This document shows positions 1 to 6,415 of a stretch of 9,693 nt of DNA, one piece after another. Position 1 is the stretch's first letter. Every line of letters starts with the position of its first letter. Both the position numbers and the translations under genes were made by a program. The notes under the pieces were generated by a model. The model was not told where the DNA came from. It was given only the letters and a program-made list of their open reading frames with translations, and searched no databases. Source of the stretch: an uncultured Rhodospirillales bacterium (GTDB lineage: Bacteria; Pseudomonadota; Alphaproteobacteria; Rhodospirillales; Defluviicoccaceae); assembly GCA_937127205.1 (NCBI GenBank), contig CAKZLS010000569.1, positions 1 to 9,693 on the forward strand, in the 5' to 3' direction.

Positions 1-73
1 GGTTTCCGGCAAGGAGCGTGGTGCGCCGTGATGCGGGAGCATCATCAGCGCCGCGGGACGCCGTCCGGAAACC
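1..73. repeat. Nested inverted repeat at the left window edge
   Basis: Positions 1-9 (ggtttccgg) are the exact reverse complement of 65-73 (ccggaaacc). Further complementary arms nest inside: 16-19 with 58-61, 23-26 with 48-51, and 29-34 (tgatgc) with 39-44 (gcatca) around a 4-base loop. Read as RNA or as a cruciform, this is one long interrupted hairpin. Position 1 is the window edge, so the outer arm may continue to the left. There is no T-run after it on either strand inside the window, so it is not a textbook terminator. It lies about 155 bases beyond the dxs stop codon. Function unknown. Confidence 0.5.
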
Positions 74-93
74 CCGAAAGACCGCCCGAAGGG

Positions 94-187
94 TCGCGTT
101 TCGCGCATCCTCGGGGCGTCGAAACCGCTTGACGATGCGCCCGCATCGCCGGCGCGGCCCCTCCTGCCGAGGATGCGGGAAACGCGA
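94..187. repeat. Long inverted repeat (20/21 bp arms) downstream of dxs
   Basis: Arm 94-114 is the reverse complement of 167-187 with a single mismatch (103 against 178), giving 20 of 21 pairs around a 52-base centre. The centre carries its own perfect hairpin: 133-139 (cgatgcg) and 142-148 (cgcatcg), separated by two bases. The element starts 40 bases past the dxs stop codon and contains no supported ORF. It could be a transcript-end stabiliser, an attenuating or terminating structure, or a small REP/MITE-like palindromic element. I saw no flanking target-site duplication and no T-tract. The pairing is directly visible; the role is not known. Confidence 0.7.
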
Positions 188-227
188 TCACAATGGGTGA
201 TTATCGGCCACCGTGGGTATAACACGC

Positions 228-2159
228 TCAGGCCGAGGCGGCTTCCGCCGCTTCCGCTTCCTCGCTGCGCCCCAGTGCCCGAAGCGCCGTGGCCACGATG
301 TGCGGCGAGGTCAACCCGGCGCGATCGTACTGCAATTCGGGTTTGTCCTGGTCGAGATACACATCGGGCAAGGCCAGGGACCGGAACTTGAGCCCGTTGT
401 CCAGCAGCCCCTCCGCCGCCATGAACTGCATGACATGGGAACCGAAGCCGCCGGTGGACCCTTCCTCGACGGTGATCATCACCTCGTGCTCGCGGGCCAG
501 ACGGCGGATCAGATCGTGATCCAGCGGCTTGGCGAACCGGGCGTCCGCGAGTGTGGTGGACAGGCCCCGAGATGCGAGTTCCTCCGCCGCTTGCAAGGCG
601 TCGGCAAACCGCGTTCCCAGGCTGAGCAAGGCCACGGTCGTTCCTTCGCGCACCACCCGTCCCTTGCCGATCTCCAGCGGCACGCCCTTTTCCGGCATCT
701 CGACGCCGAGGCCCTCGCCCCGCGGGTAGCGGAATGCGCTCGGACGATCGTCGATCGAGGCCGCGGTGGCCACCATATGCATCAACTCGGCTTCGTCGGC
801 CGCCGCCATCACCACCATGTTAGGCAGGCAGCATAGATAGGCGAGATCGAAAGCACCCGCGTGAGTGGCGCCGTCGGCGCCCACCAGTCCGGCGCGGTCG
901 ATGGCGAAACGCACCGGCAGGCTCTGCAGGGCGACATCATGCATGACCTGGTCGTAGGCCCGCTGCAGGAACGTGGAGTAGATGGCCGCGAACGGCTTGT
1001 AGCCCTCGGCCGCGAGACCCGCTGCAAAGGTCACGCCGTGCTGTTCGGCGATGCCGACGTCAAAACTCCGGTCGGGGAAGCGCTCGGCGAATTTGTCGAT
1101 CCCGGTTCCCGCCGGCATGGCCGCGGTGATACCGATGATCTTGTCGTCCACTTCGGCCTCTTGGATCAGGGAGCGGGCGAAGACGCTGGTATAGGACGGC
1201 GCGTTGGACTTGGCCTTGACCTGCTCGCCGGTGACGATATTGAATCGGCCGACCCCGTGGTACTTGTCCGCCGACTCCTCGGCCGGAGTGTAGCCATGAC
1301 CCTTCCGGGTGACGACGTGCAACAGCACCGGTCCGGGCGCCCGGTCCTCACGAAGATTGCGCAACACCGGCAGCAAGTGCTCGAGGTTGTGGCCGTCGAT
1401 GGGACCCACATAGAAAAAGCCCAATTCCTCGAACAGCGTGCCGCCGGTCACCAGGCCCCGCGCGTATTCCTCGGCCTTGCGGGCGGCCTCGCTGAGGCTG
1501 CGCGGAAACTTCTTTGACACTTCTGACGCGAAATGACGGATGGAACGGTACGGGCCGGACGAAATCAGCCGCGACAGATAGGCGCTCATGGCCCCCACCG
1601 GCGGCGCGATGGACATATCGTTGTCGTTCAGGATCACGATCAGCCGCGAGTCCATAGAACCGGCGTTGTTCATGGCTTCGTAGGCCATGCCGGCGCTCAT
1701 GGCGCCGTCACCGATCACCGCGATGACGTTGTTGTCTTCGCCATCGAGGTCGCGAGCCACGGCCATACCCAGACCGGCCGAGATCGACGTCGACGTATGA
1801 GCGGCGCCGAAGGGATCGTACTCGCTCTCGGTGCGTTTGGTGAAGCCCGAGAGGCCGCCGCCCTGGCGCAGGGTCAGCATGCGGTCCCGCCGGCCGGTCA
1901 GGATCTTGTGCGGATAAGCCTGATGGCCCACATCCCAGATCAGCCGATCGCGCGGTGTGTCGAACACGTAGTGCAGCGCCAGGGTCAGTTCCACCACGCC
2001 CAGGCTGGCGCCGAGATGGCCGCCGGTAATGGACACGGTCCGGACGGTCTCCTCACGCAATTCCACTGCCAGCTGTTCGAGCTGATCCTCCGGCAAACTT
2101 CTCAGGTCATCGGGATCGTGAATGAGATCCAGAACTGGCGTCGTCCCGTGCTCGTTCAA
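228..2159 (-). CDS. dxs: 1-deoxy-D-xylulose-5-phosphate synthase
   Basis: This cytoplasmic, thiamine-diphosphate-dependent enzyme condenses pyruvate and glyceraldehyde 3-phosphate into 1-deoxy-D-xylulose 5-phosphate, the first step of the MEP isoprenoid pathway. At 643 residues it is full length (family about 620-650). Visible marks: GGHLGASLG around 46-54 with the active-site His48; the ThDP/Mg motif GDGAMSAG from 150, followed by EAMNN and the LNDND segment at 177-181; SFDVGIAEQHG at 365-375 with the catalytic Glu372; DRAGLVGADGATH at 421-433; and RYPRG at 477-481. The start codon is TTG, supported by AAGGAG (2172-2167) seven bases upstream. It is the last gene of the xseB-ispA-dxs operon, 54 bases after ispA. 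The last dozen residues are an Ala/Glu-rich tail. No damage is seen, and the family assignment is very secure. Confidence 0.98.
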   Translation of the reverse strand: MNEHGTTPVLDLIHDPDDLRSLPEDQLEQLAVELREETVRTVSITGGHLGASLGVVELTLALHYVFDTPRDRLIWDVGHQAYPHKILTGRRDRMLTLRQGGGLSGFTKRTESEYDPFGAAHTSTSISAGLGMAVARDLDGEDNNVIAVIGDGAMSAGMAYEAMNNAGSMDSRLIVILNDNDMSIAPPVGAMSAYLSRLISSGPYRSIRHFASEVSKKFPRSLSEAARKAEEYARGLVTGGTLFEELGFFYVGPIDGHNLEHLLPVLRNLREDRAPGPVLLHVVTRKGHGYTPAEESADKYHGVGRFNIVTGEQVKAKSNAPSYTSVFARSLIQEAEVDDKIIGITAAMPAGTGIDKFAERFPDRSFDVGIAEQHGVTFAAGLAAEGYKPFAAIYSTFLQRAYDQVMHDVALQSLPVRFAIDRAGLVGADGATHAGAFDLAYLCCLPNMVVMAAADEAELMHMVATAASIDDRPSAFRYPRGEGLGVEMPEKGVPLEIGKGRVVREGTTVALLSLGTRFADALQAAEELASRGLSTTLADARFAKPLDHDLIRRLAREHEVMITVEEGSTGGFGSHVMQFMAAEGLLDNGLKFRSLALPDVYLDQDKPELQYDRAGLTSPHIVATALRALGRSEEAEAAEAASA

Positions 2160-2213
2160 TTCTTAACTCCTTACATCGGCACCACCCTGGCGCCAACACT
2201 CACAATAGTTTCA

Positions 2214-3101
2214 CTAACTTCGCCTGTTCACCACGAACCGCGCCAGGTCCCGCAGAGGGTCGGCGGTTTCGGCAAAAATTTCAAGATGATTCGCCGCCTG
2301 CTCGGCAAGCATCTCCGATTGGGCGTGTGCTCGTTCGACGCCGAGCAACGATACGAAAGTCGCTTTGCCCGCTTCCTTATCCTTACCCGTTTTCTTCCCC
2401 ACCTCGGCGGTTTCTCCCTCCACGTCGAGAAGATCGTCGACAATCTGAAACGCGAGCCCGAGGTCATGTGCATAGTTATGTAGGGCATGACGGGCCGAAG
2501 TGGACGATTTTCCGAGGATGGCGCCGGCCACGCAGGAAAACGCGATGAGCGCCCCGGTCTTCATGCGCTGCAGGCGGGTGACCTCGGCCATCGCCAGTTC
2601 CTGGTGCTCGGCGAGCAGGTCGAGCATCTGTCCGCCGACCATCCCTTCCCGGCCCGCGGCCTGTGCCAATTCGCAGACCAAATCGCTCCGTACCTTGGCA
2701 TCGTCGTGGGTGGCCGATTCCGACAGCACGCCAAAGGCGCGCGTCAACAAAGCGTCGCCCGCCAAAATGGCTGTGGCTTCGTCGAACTTGACGTGACATG
2801 TGGACATCCCGCGCCGGATGTCATCGTTGTCCATGGCCGGGAGATCGTCGTGTATCAACGAATAGCAGTGAACCATTTCGACGGCCGCCGCGACCCGCAG
2901 CGCACGCTCCTCATCGACCCCGAACAGCTCCGCGCTGGCGGTCACCAGAAAAGGGCGGATGCGCTTGCCCCCGGAGAGGCACGAATAGCGTACCGCCTCC
3001 ATCAAGCGGCATTCGGGGTCGTCATGAATCGGGAGCAGAGCGTCCAACATCACGTCGACATTGCGTGCGTTTTCGGCTAGCGCCGCCTTAATCTTTGTCA
3101 C
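2214..3101 (-). CDS. ispA: Farnesyl diphosphate synthase (polyprenyl synthetase family)
   Basis: This is a short-chain trans-prenyltransferase that condenses dimethylallyl/geranyl diphosphate with isopentenyl diphosphate to make farnesyl diphosphate, the precursor of quinone tails, undecaprenyl carriers and hopanoids. The 295-residue length is typical of IspA. Visible motifs in order: GGKRIRP (44-50); the first Asp-rich motif DDLPAMD (85-91), the bacterial form with two inserted residues; GGQMLDL (157-163); KTGALI (181-186); and the second Asp-rich motif DDLLD (222-226). Tyr80, five residues before the first motif, fits a short (C15) product by the usual family rule, though GGPP synthase cannot be excluded from sequence alone. 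The start is GTG at 3101, with GAGG (3110-3107) five bases upstream. It overlaps the end of xseB by 14 bases, which suggests translational coupling, and sits directly before dxs, which supplies its pathway. Confidence 0.96.
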   Translation of the reverse strand: MTKIKAALAENARNVDVMLDALLPIHDDPECRLMEAVRYSCLSGGKRIRPFLVTASAELFGVDEERALRVAAAVEMVHCYSLIHDDLPAMDNDDIRRGMSTCHVKFDEATAILAGDALLTRAFGVLSESATHDDAKVRSDLVCELAQAAGREGMVGGQMLDLLAEHQELAMAEVTRLQRMKTGALIAFSCVAGAILGKSSTSARHALHNYAHDLGLAFQIVDDLLDVEGETAEVGKKTGKDKEAGKATFVSLLGVERAHAQSEMLAEQAANHLEIFAETADPLRDLARFVVNRRS

Positions 3102-3360
3102 CTGGGCCTCGATCTAAATCCGATTGTTCCGCGGCAACCACGCCGTCGGGGCGGACGACAATGGTCTCGACCCGGGACTGGGCTTCCTGCAGCAATTTTT
3201 CGCAGCGCTGCTTCAGCGCCGTACCCCGCTCGTAGCCGCGAATGGACTGATCAAGCGTGATTTTTCCGTCTTCCAAGCGCCGAACGAGTGTCTCTAACTC
3301 CGAAAGCGCTTCTTCGAAGCTGAGATCCTCGATATTGCGTTCTGGTGCGTCCTGATCCAT
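3088..3360 (-). CDS. xseB: Exodeoxyribonuclease VII small subunit
   Basis: XseB is the small subunit of exonuclease VII, a cytoplasmic single-strand-specific DNase. Several copies bind the C-terminal helix of one XseA; the large subunit is not in this window. The 90-residue protein matches the family length of about 75-90. It has the hallmark helical hairpin: SFEEALSELETLVRRLEDG at about 14-32, the turn and YERG at about 43-46, then the second helix ALKQRCEKLLQEAQSRVE. The C-terminal 20 residues are charged and probably disordered. The start is ATG, with a GAGGGGG purine run ending two bases upstream (3369-3363). It is the first gene of the operon, and its TAA stop lies inside the ispA start region. 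The xseB-ispA-dxs arrangement is common in Proteobacteria. Confidence 0.96.
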   Translation of the reverse strand: MDQDAPERNIEDLSFEEALSELETLVRRLEDGKITLDQSIRGYERGTALKQRCEKLLQEAQSRVETIVVRPDGVVAAEQSDLDRGPGDKD

Positions 3361-3420
3361 CGCCCCCTCACAAATAACCCAAGGCAGAGGGCATTTCCCG
3401 CCCCTGGCAAGAATGTGCGG

Positions 3421-3453
3421 CCGTTACCCGACCGTTACAGTCCGCTTACACTT
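3421..3453. repeat. Heptamer repeats with 11-base spacing
   Basis: The sequence ccgttac occurs at 3421-3427 and again at 3432-3438, exactly 11 bases apart. A degenerate third copy (cgcttac) follows at 3443-3449, another 11 bases on. On the minus strand, the coding strand of xseB, they read gtaagcg, gtaacgg, gtaacgg. Direct heptamers at 11-base spacing are the classic layout of binding sites for OmpR/PhoB-type response regulators. The motif is not one I recognise, so the regulator is unknown. They end 61 bases before the xseB start codon. Confidence 0.4.
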
Positions 3454-3540
3454 GGTCTAAGCGGGAAAAGGCGTTATGTGCAAGCAGAATTCTGCGAGAA
3501 AACCCGCACACAAGTGTGCGTATCCCCGTCACAAAGCCCG

Positions 3541-3555
3541 TTAAAGCCCAATTAA
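3541..3555. promoter_or_regulatory. TTAA-N7-TTAA element, candidate CtrA-binding site
   Basis: TTAA at 3541-3544 and TTAA at 3552-3555 are separated by exactly seven bases. This is the full consensus of the alphaproteobacterial cell-cycle regulator CtrA. It lies about 180 bases upstream of xseB in GC-rich DNA, where such an AT-rich spaced motif is uncommon by chance. It is one 15-base match and there is no independent evidence of binding. The distance from the operon start is on the long side. Confidence 0.35.
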
Positions 3556-3622
3556 CCGGCTCCAAGCCCGAAAACCCTGCTCTCCACGGGTGTTGCCCAC
3601 GGAACACGCTTTCTGAATTTTC

Positions 3623-4573
3623 CTACGCTCCCGCCGCTTCCATCATGACCTTGACGTGAACGCCGGCACTGGCGGCCAGCGCGGACAAGTCATATCCGCC
3701 TTCCAGAGTGGACACCACGCGGCCGTTGCACGATGTCTCGGCGACCTCCAAAAGCTCGTGCGTGACCCAGGCATAATCCTCAGTTTCCAGCCGGAGCTGC
3801 AGTAGCGGGTCGCGAACATGCCCATCGAAACCCGCCGAAATGAGCAACAATTCCGGAGCGAAGTTGCGCAACGCCGGCAATACCTTTTCGGAATACCCTT
3901 CGCGGAACTCCGTGGTACCCGCTCCGGGTTTCAGCGGTATATTGCAAATGTTGTTGAACACCCCTGTTTCGTGTTCCATGCCGGTGCCCGGGTAAGCCGG
4001 ATACTGGTGGCTGGATCCGTAGAACAGGTCGCGGTAGCGGAAGAAGTAGTTTTGGCTTCCGTTGCCATGGTGACCGTCGAAATCGATCACGGCAACGCGT
4101 TCAAGTCCATGCACCTGGCGCGCATACTCGGCGGCGATGGCGACGTTGTTGAATAGACAAAAGCCCATGGCCGCAGCCACTTCGGCATGGTGCCCGGGAG
4201 GCCGAACCGCGCAGAACGCATTCTTGGCTTCGCCCTTCAACACCGAGTCGACGGCGGCACACAAAGCGCCCACGGCGCGCAGAGCGGCATCGCCGGAGGC
4301 TGAGTTCATGGCCGTGTCGGCGTCCAAATGGACGTGACCGGATTTCGGGACATTTTCGAATATGGTTTCCGCATAGTAGGCGGCGTGCACCCGTTCGATG
4401 TCCTGCATGGTTCCGAGCGGTGCCTCGCGGCGATCCAGGCCAGCGAACTGATCGTCCCCAAGCGTATCGAGGATGGCCTTCAATCGCGCCGGAGCTTCCG
4501 GGTGCCACGATCCCATGTCGTGTTCTAGGCAGATCGGATGGGTGAACAGCAGCGTCCCCAAGGTTTCCTCCAT
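3623..4573 (-). CDS. Histone deacetylase family protein (zinc-dependent deacetylase)
   Basis: This is a member of the arginase/deacetylase-fold HDAC/AcuC/acetylpolyamine amidohydrolase superfamily, which hydrolyses N-acetyl groups from acetyl-lysine or acetylated polyamines. It has 316 residues and is cytoplasmic, with no signal peptide. The active site is complete by comparison with human HDAC8. It has HPEAPARL (24-31), the His-His dyad in RPPGHHAE (H128, H129), zinc ligands D166 and H168 in DFDGHHGNG (164-172), D250 in SAGFDGH, and the transition-state Tyr294 in LEGGYD. The second residue of the SAGFD-x-H motif is Gly where Ala is more usual. The substrate cannot be told from sequence. It lies just upstream of xseB on the same strand but is separated by 262 bases, so it probably forms its own unit. 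The ATG at 4573 lacks a clear ribosome site; a TTG at 4561 (codon 5) may be the real start (see the separate RBS entry). Confidence 0.95.
   Translation of the reverse strand: MEETLGTLLFTHPICLEHDMGSWHPEAPARLKAILDTLGDDQFAGLDRREAPLGTMQDIERVHAAYYAETIFENVPKSGHVHLDADTAMNSASGDAALRAVGALCAAVDSVLKGEAKNAFCAVRPPGHHAEVAAAMGFCLFNNVAIAAEYARQVHGLERVAVIDFDGHHGNGSQNYFFRYRDLFYGSSHQYPAYPGTGMEHETGVFNNICNIPLKPGAGTTEFREGYSEKVLPALRNFAPELLLISAGFDGHVRDPLLQLRLETEDYAWVTHELLEVAETSCNGRVVSTLEGGYDLSALAASAGVHVKVMMEAAGA
4567..4571 (-). promoter_or_regulatory. GGAGG ribosome-binding site inside the annotated deacetylase start
   Basis: GGAGG (4571-4567, minus strand) lies immediately after the first ATG and five bases before an in-frame TTG at 4561. 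The ATG itself has only an A-rich AAAAGA stretch directly against it. Starting at TTG would give a protein beginning M-G-T-L-L-F-T-H-P, which resembles the usual N-terminus of bacterial members of this family as I recall it. The TTG start is therefore a serious alternative that shortens the protein to 312 residues. dxs in this window also starts with TTG. Confidence 0.45.
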
Positions 4574-4580
4574 TCTTTTA

Positions 4581-4618
4581 TTGTTGGTACACCTTTATTA
4601 TTTTTGTTGGCACACCTT
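4581..4618. repeat. 15-bp direct repeat, 23-base period, upstream of the deacetylase gene
   Basis: ttgttggtacacctt (4581-4595) and ttgttggcacacctt (4604-4618) match at 14 of 15 bases with an 8-base A/T-only spacer. On the coding strand of the deacetylase gene they read AAGGTGT(A/G)CCAACAA and end 8 bases before the annotated ATG. The block is strikingly AT-rich compared with its surroundings. A two-copy site in the promoter or leader suggests binding of a regulator or a translational control site. The cognate factor is unknown. Confidence 0.55.
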
Positions 4619-4749
4619 ACGACGATGTTTGGCGCTCTTCCCCTCGTCTTACTGGGAAAAGTGTGTCCATTGTGATGGATGCAGTCCGGGATTGCCAAGA
4701 AGAAATGGTTGAAACGCGCGCAACTTGTGCGGAGCGCGACCTGTTGGCG

Positions 4750-5355
4750 TTACGTTGGTGCGTACGCCGACAGAAAAGCTTTCACGGCGCTGTCGACAAT
4801 CCGGTTGCGTTCCGGGGCAAGGGGTGGCTCGCCGAGACCGAGGAGCTGGCGCAAAAAGAGATCGCCGCGAACCATGCCGAAAAAGTGGATGGACGCAGTG
4901 CGGGGGTCCGTGACCCGCACAATCCCGCGCTGATGCAGCTCCGCGAGATACCCCGAGAGCCGGCCGCCGACCCGTTCGGGACCCGACCGGTAGAACGCCT
5001 CGGCCAATTCCGGAAACCGGCCGCTTTCCGCCACGATCACGCGGAAACGCCCGACGGTTTCCGGAGACAGAATCAAGTCGAGGAAGCGGCGGGCGATGGC
5101 GCGAAGCGCTGCTTCCGGATCGTGAAGGGAATCGGTCTCGGCGGGAAACGGCTCCAGCAGCCGGTTGCTTCGCTCGAGCACGGTCGCCTCGAACAGGGCG
5201 GCCTTGCCGCCGAAATGAGCATAAATCGTCTGTTTGGAAACGCCGGCGGTCCTGGCGATCGCATCCATGCTGGCCGCCCCGTACCCTTGATCGAGAAACA
5301 CCCTGGTCGCCGCCGCCAGGATCGCGTCGCGTTTCGAGGCCGGAGAGTCCGCCAT
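4750..5355 (-). CDS. TetR/AcrR family transcriptional regulator of the adjacent RND pump
   Basis: This is a one-component repressor of 201 residues, typical for TetR. The N-terminal DNA-binding domain has the helix-turn-helix around residues 28-47: SMDAIARTAGVSKQTIYAHF, followed by GGKAALFEATV. The C-terminal part (about 85-195; FRVIVAESGRFPELAEAFY, then a segment with FFGMVRGDLFLRQLLGL) looks like the AefR-type C-terminal domain, which senses a small ligand and dimerises. The start at 5355 is chosen because GAGGAAGGAAG (5371-5361) sits just upstream; the in-frame ATGs at 5388 and 5373 are further from, or inside, that site. It is transcribed divergently from the adaptor gene across a 166-base gap with a strong inverted repeat. 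The standard inference is repression of the pump and of itself, relieved by a pump substrate. The ligand is unknown. Confidence 0.94.
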   Translation of the reverse strand: MADSPASKRDAILAAATRVFLDQGYGAASMDAIARTAGVSKQTIYAHFGGKAALFEATVLERSNRLLEPFPAETDSLHDPEAALRAIARRFLDLILSPETVGRFRVIVAESGRFPELAEAFYRSGPERVGGRLSGYLAELHQRGIVRVTDPRTASIHFFGMVRGDLFLRQLLGLGEPPLAPERNRIVDSAVKAFLSAYAPT

Positions 5356-5360
5356 GTCTG

Positions 5361-5371
5361 CTTCCTTCCTC
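5361..5371 (-). promoter_or_regulatory. Ribosome-binding site setting the TetR start at 5355
   Basis: On the minus strand GAGGAAGGAAG occupies 5371-5361. Its AAGGA core ends seven bases before the ATG at 5355. This favours 5355 over the longer in-frame starts at 5373 and 5388, neither of which has a comparable purine run. Confidence 0.65.
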
Positions 5372-5405
5372 ATCGACGCCTGCCGCATGTGTGCCTCGCA
5401 AATAA

Positions 5406-5435
5406 TTGATTTCGGTGCCGATTCTAGTTTAGATT
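5406..5435 (+). promoter_or_regulatory. Weak candidate promoter for the adaptor-permease operon
   Basis: TTGATT (5406-5411) and TAGATT (5430-5435) each match four of six bases of the sigma-70 -35 and -10 hexamers, with an 18-base spacer. Transcription would start around 5442, inside the inverted repeat at 5428-5457, which would explain repression by steric block. The match is weak and other choices are possible. Confidence 0.25.
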
Positions 5436-5457
5436 AGACTGGACGGTCTAGTCTAAA
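5428..5457. promoter_or_regulatory. Inverted repeat, probable TetR operator
   Basis: tttagattagac (5428-5439) and gtctagtctaaa (5446-5457) are reverse complements at 11 of 12 positions around a 6-base centre (tggacg). A partial direct copy also exists: tctagtttaga (5423-5433) matches tctagtctaaa (5447-5457) at 9 of 11 positions, so two overlapping sites are possible. A palindrome of about 30 bases in a divergent tetR-efflux intergenic region is the usual form of a TetR-family operator. It lies 72 bases from the TetR start and 64 from the adaptor start. Confidence 0.8.
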
Positions 5458-5475
5458 TTTTTGGGGCCCAAAAAT
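5457..5475. repeat. Perfect 9-bp palindrome next to the operator
   Basis: Positions 5457-5465 (atttttggg) pair exactly with 5467-5475 (cccaaaaat) around a single central g at 5466. It abuts the TetR operator and would lie in the 5' leader of the adaptor mRNA if the start site is near 5442. It could be a second protein-binding site or a cruciform. An RNA hairpin with a one-base loop would have to open at the top. Confidence 0.5.
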
Positions 5476-6415
5476 ATCGTCCGAGTGGATTGATCCAAGG
5501 CAGGAGACTATCTCTGCTACCATGAAGAAAACATCGAGGTGCCATCCAACGTTTGCGAGAAGCGTCGCAACGCTGTCATTGCTCGTCGGGCTGTCGATGC
5601 TCCCGGGCCTTGCCACGTCTCCGGCCGCGGCGCAACAGGCTGCGCTGGTGGGCGTCGACCCGGTTCGCGAAGAGGCGTTCAAGCAGACGGTCCAGGTCAT
5701 TGGCCGGCTGGTGTCGCGCCGTGCCGGCGTTGTCGCCGCGCGCTCCCGCGGCCCGGTGGGTGAAATGCGCGTCGACGTGGGCGACCGGGTCGAACAGGGT
5801 GACATCATCGCCGTGCTGGTAAGCGATCGCCCGTCGTCGGAGAAAGACCTTCGTGCGGCGGAGGTGGCGTCGGCGGAAGCGTCGCTGGCCGCGGCCCGCG
5901 CCGAACTCGGCCTGCGCCGCCAGGAACTGAAGAGGATCCAAGGACTGCGCACGTCCCCGGCTTTCAGCAAGGGCAGTTTCGAAGACAAGCGTCAGGAAGT
6001 GGTGATGACCGAGAGCGAGGTGGTGGTCGCCGAAGCGGCGCTGGCGAGGGCGAAGGCGCAACTGCGCCTTGCCGAGATCAGCCTCGACGATGCCAATATC
6101 CGCGCCCCCTACCACGGCGTCGTCACCCAGCGTCACACCGAGGTCGGTGCCCATGTGGACGTAGGGGAGTCGGTGGTCAGCCTTATCGACGACCGGCATC
6201 TTGAGGTCGAGGCCGACGTGCCGTCTGAACGGATTGCCGGATTGACTCCGGGAACGCCGGTCAAAGTGGATCTCGCCGAAGGCCGGGTGGCCGCTACCGT
6301 GCGCGCCGTTGTTCCCGAGGAGAACCCCCAGACCCGCACTCGGACCGTTCGATTCGCGTCCGAATTCGGAGAGCTCTCCGATCTCGCCGCCAACCAGAGC
6401 GTCACCGTGCAGCTG

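Larger units (their letters stand above)
3361..3622 (-). promoter_or_regulatory. Intergenic region, probable promoter region of xseB-ispA-dxs
   Basis: These 262 bases separate the deacetylase stop from the xseB start; both genes are on the minus strand. No gene is supported here. The region is dense in sequence symmetry. There is a 7-bp inverted repeat ccgctta (3442-3448) / taagcgg (3458-3464), a perfect 12-bp palindrome gcagaattctgc (3484-3495), and cgcacac (3505-3511) / gtgtgcg (3514-3520). Heptamers spaced 11 bases lie at 3421-3449, a TTAA-N7-TTAA element at 3541-3555, and aaagccc-type repeats phased by 10 and 20 bases around 3534-3569. I could not fix a convincing -35/-10 pair. A terminator with a T-tract for the deacetylase gene was not found either. 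Confidence 0.45.

Noticed and set aside
1..47. Possible start of tlyA or another gene on the minus strand running off the left edge
   Set aside because: dxs is often followed by tlyA in Alphaproteobacteria, but the roughly 15 visible codons from an ATG near 47 do not resemble TlyA and lack a ribosome site.
76..95. Small hairpin with a UUCG loop as a rho-independent terminator of dxs
   Set aside because: On the minus strand a short bulged stem (95-80) is followed only by TTTC rather than a T-run, which is too weak to call.
18..200. Small plus-strand ORF in the left intergenic region
   Set aside because: Arg-rich composition, no ribosome-binding site, and it is made of the inverted repeats; not supported as a gene.
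1533..2483. 316-codon open frame on the plus strand across dxs and ispA
   Set aside because: Antisense to two clear enzymes, no recognisable family, and low-complexity His/Gln/Arg content. Shadow.
4666..4679. tccat-tgtg-atgga hairpin as the tetR terminator
   Set aside because: The stem has five base pairs and the following T-stretch is short and displaced; not convincing.
4649..5401. 250-codon open frame on the minus strand in another frame of tetR
   Set aside because: It overlaps the true TetR frame, which has a good helix-turn-helix and ribosome site; the alternative is Arg/Gly-rich nonsense.
5434..5988. 184-codon open frame on the minus strand through the operator and adaptor start
   Set aside because: Ser/Ala/Arg-rich antisense product with no family; it would overlap the operator and the well-supported adaptor gene.
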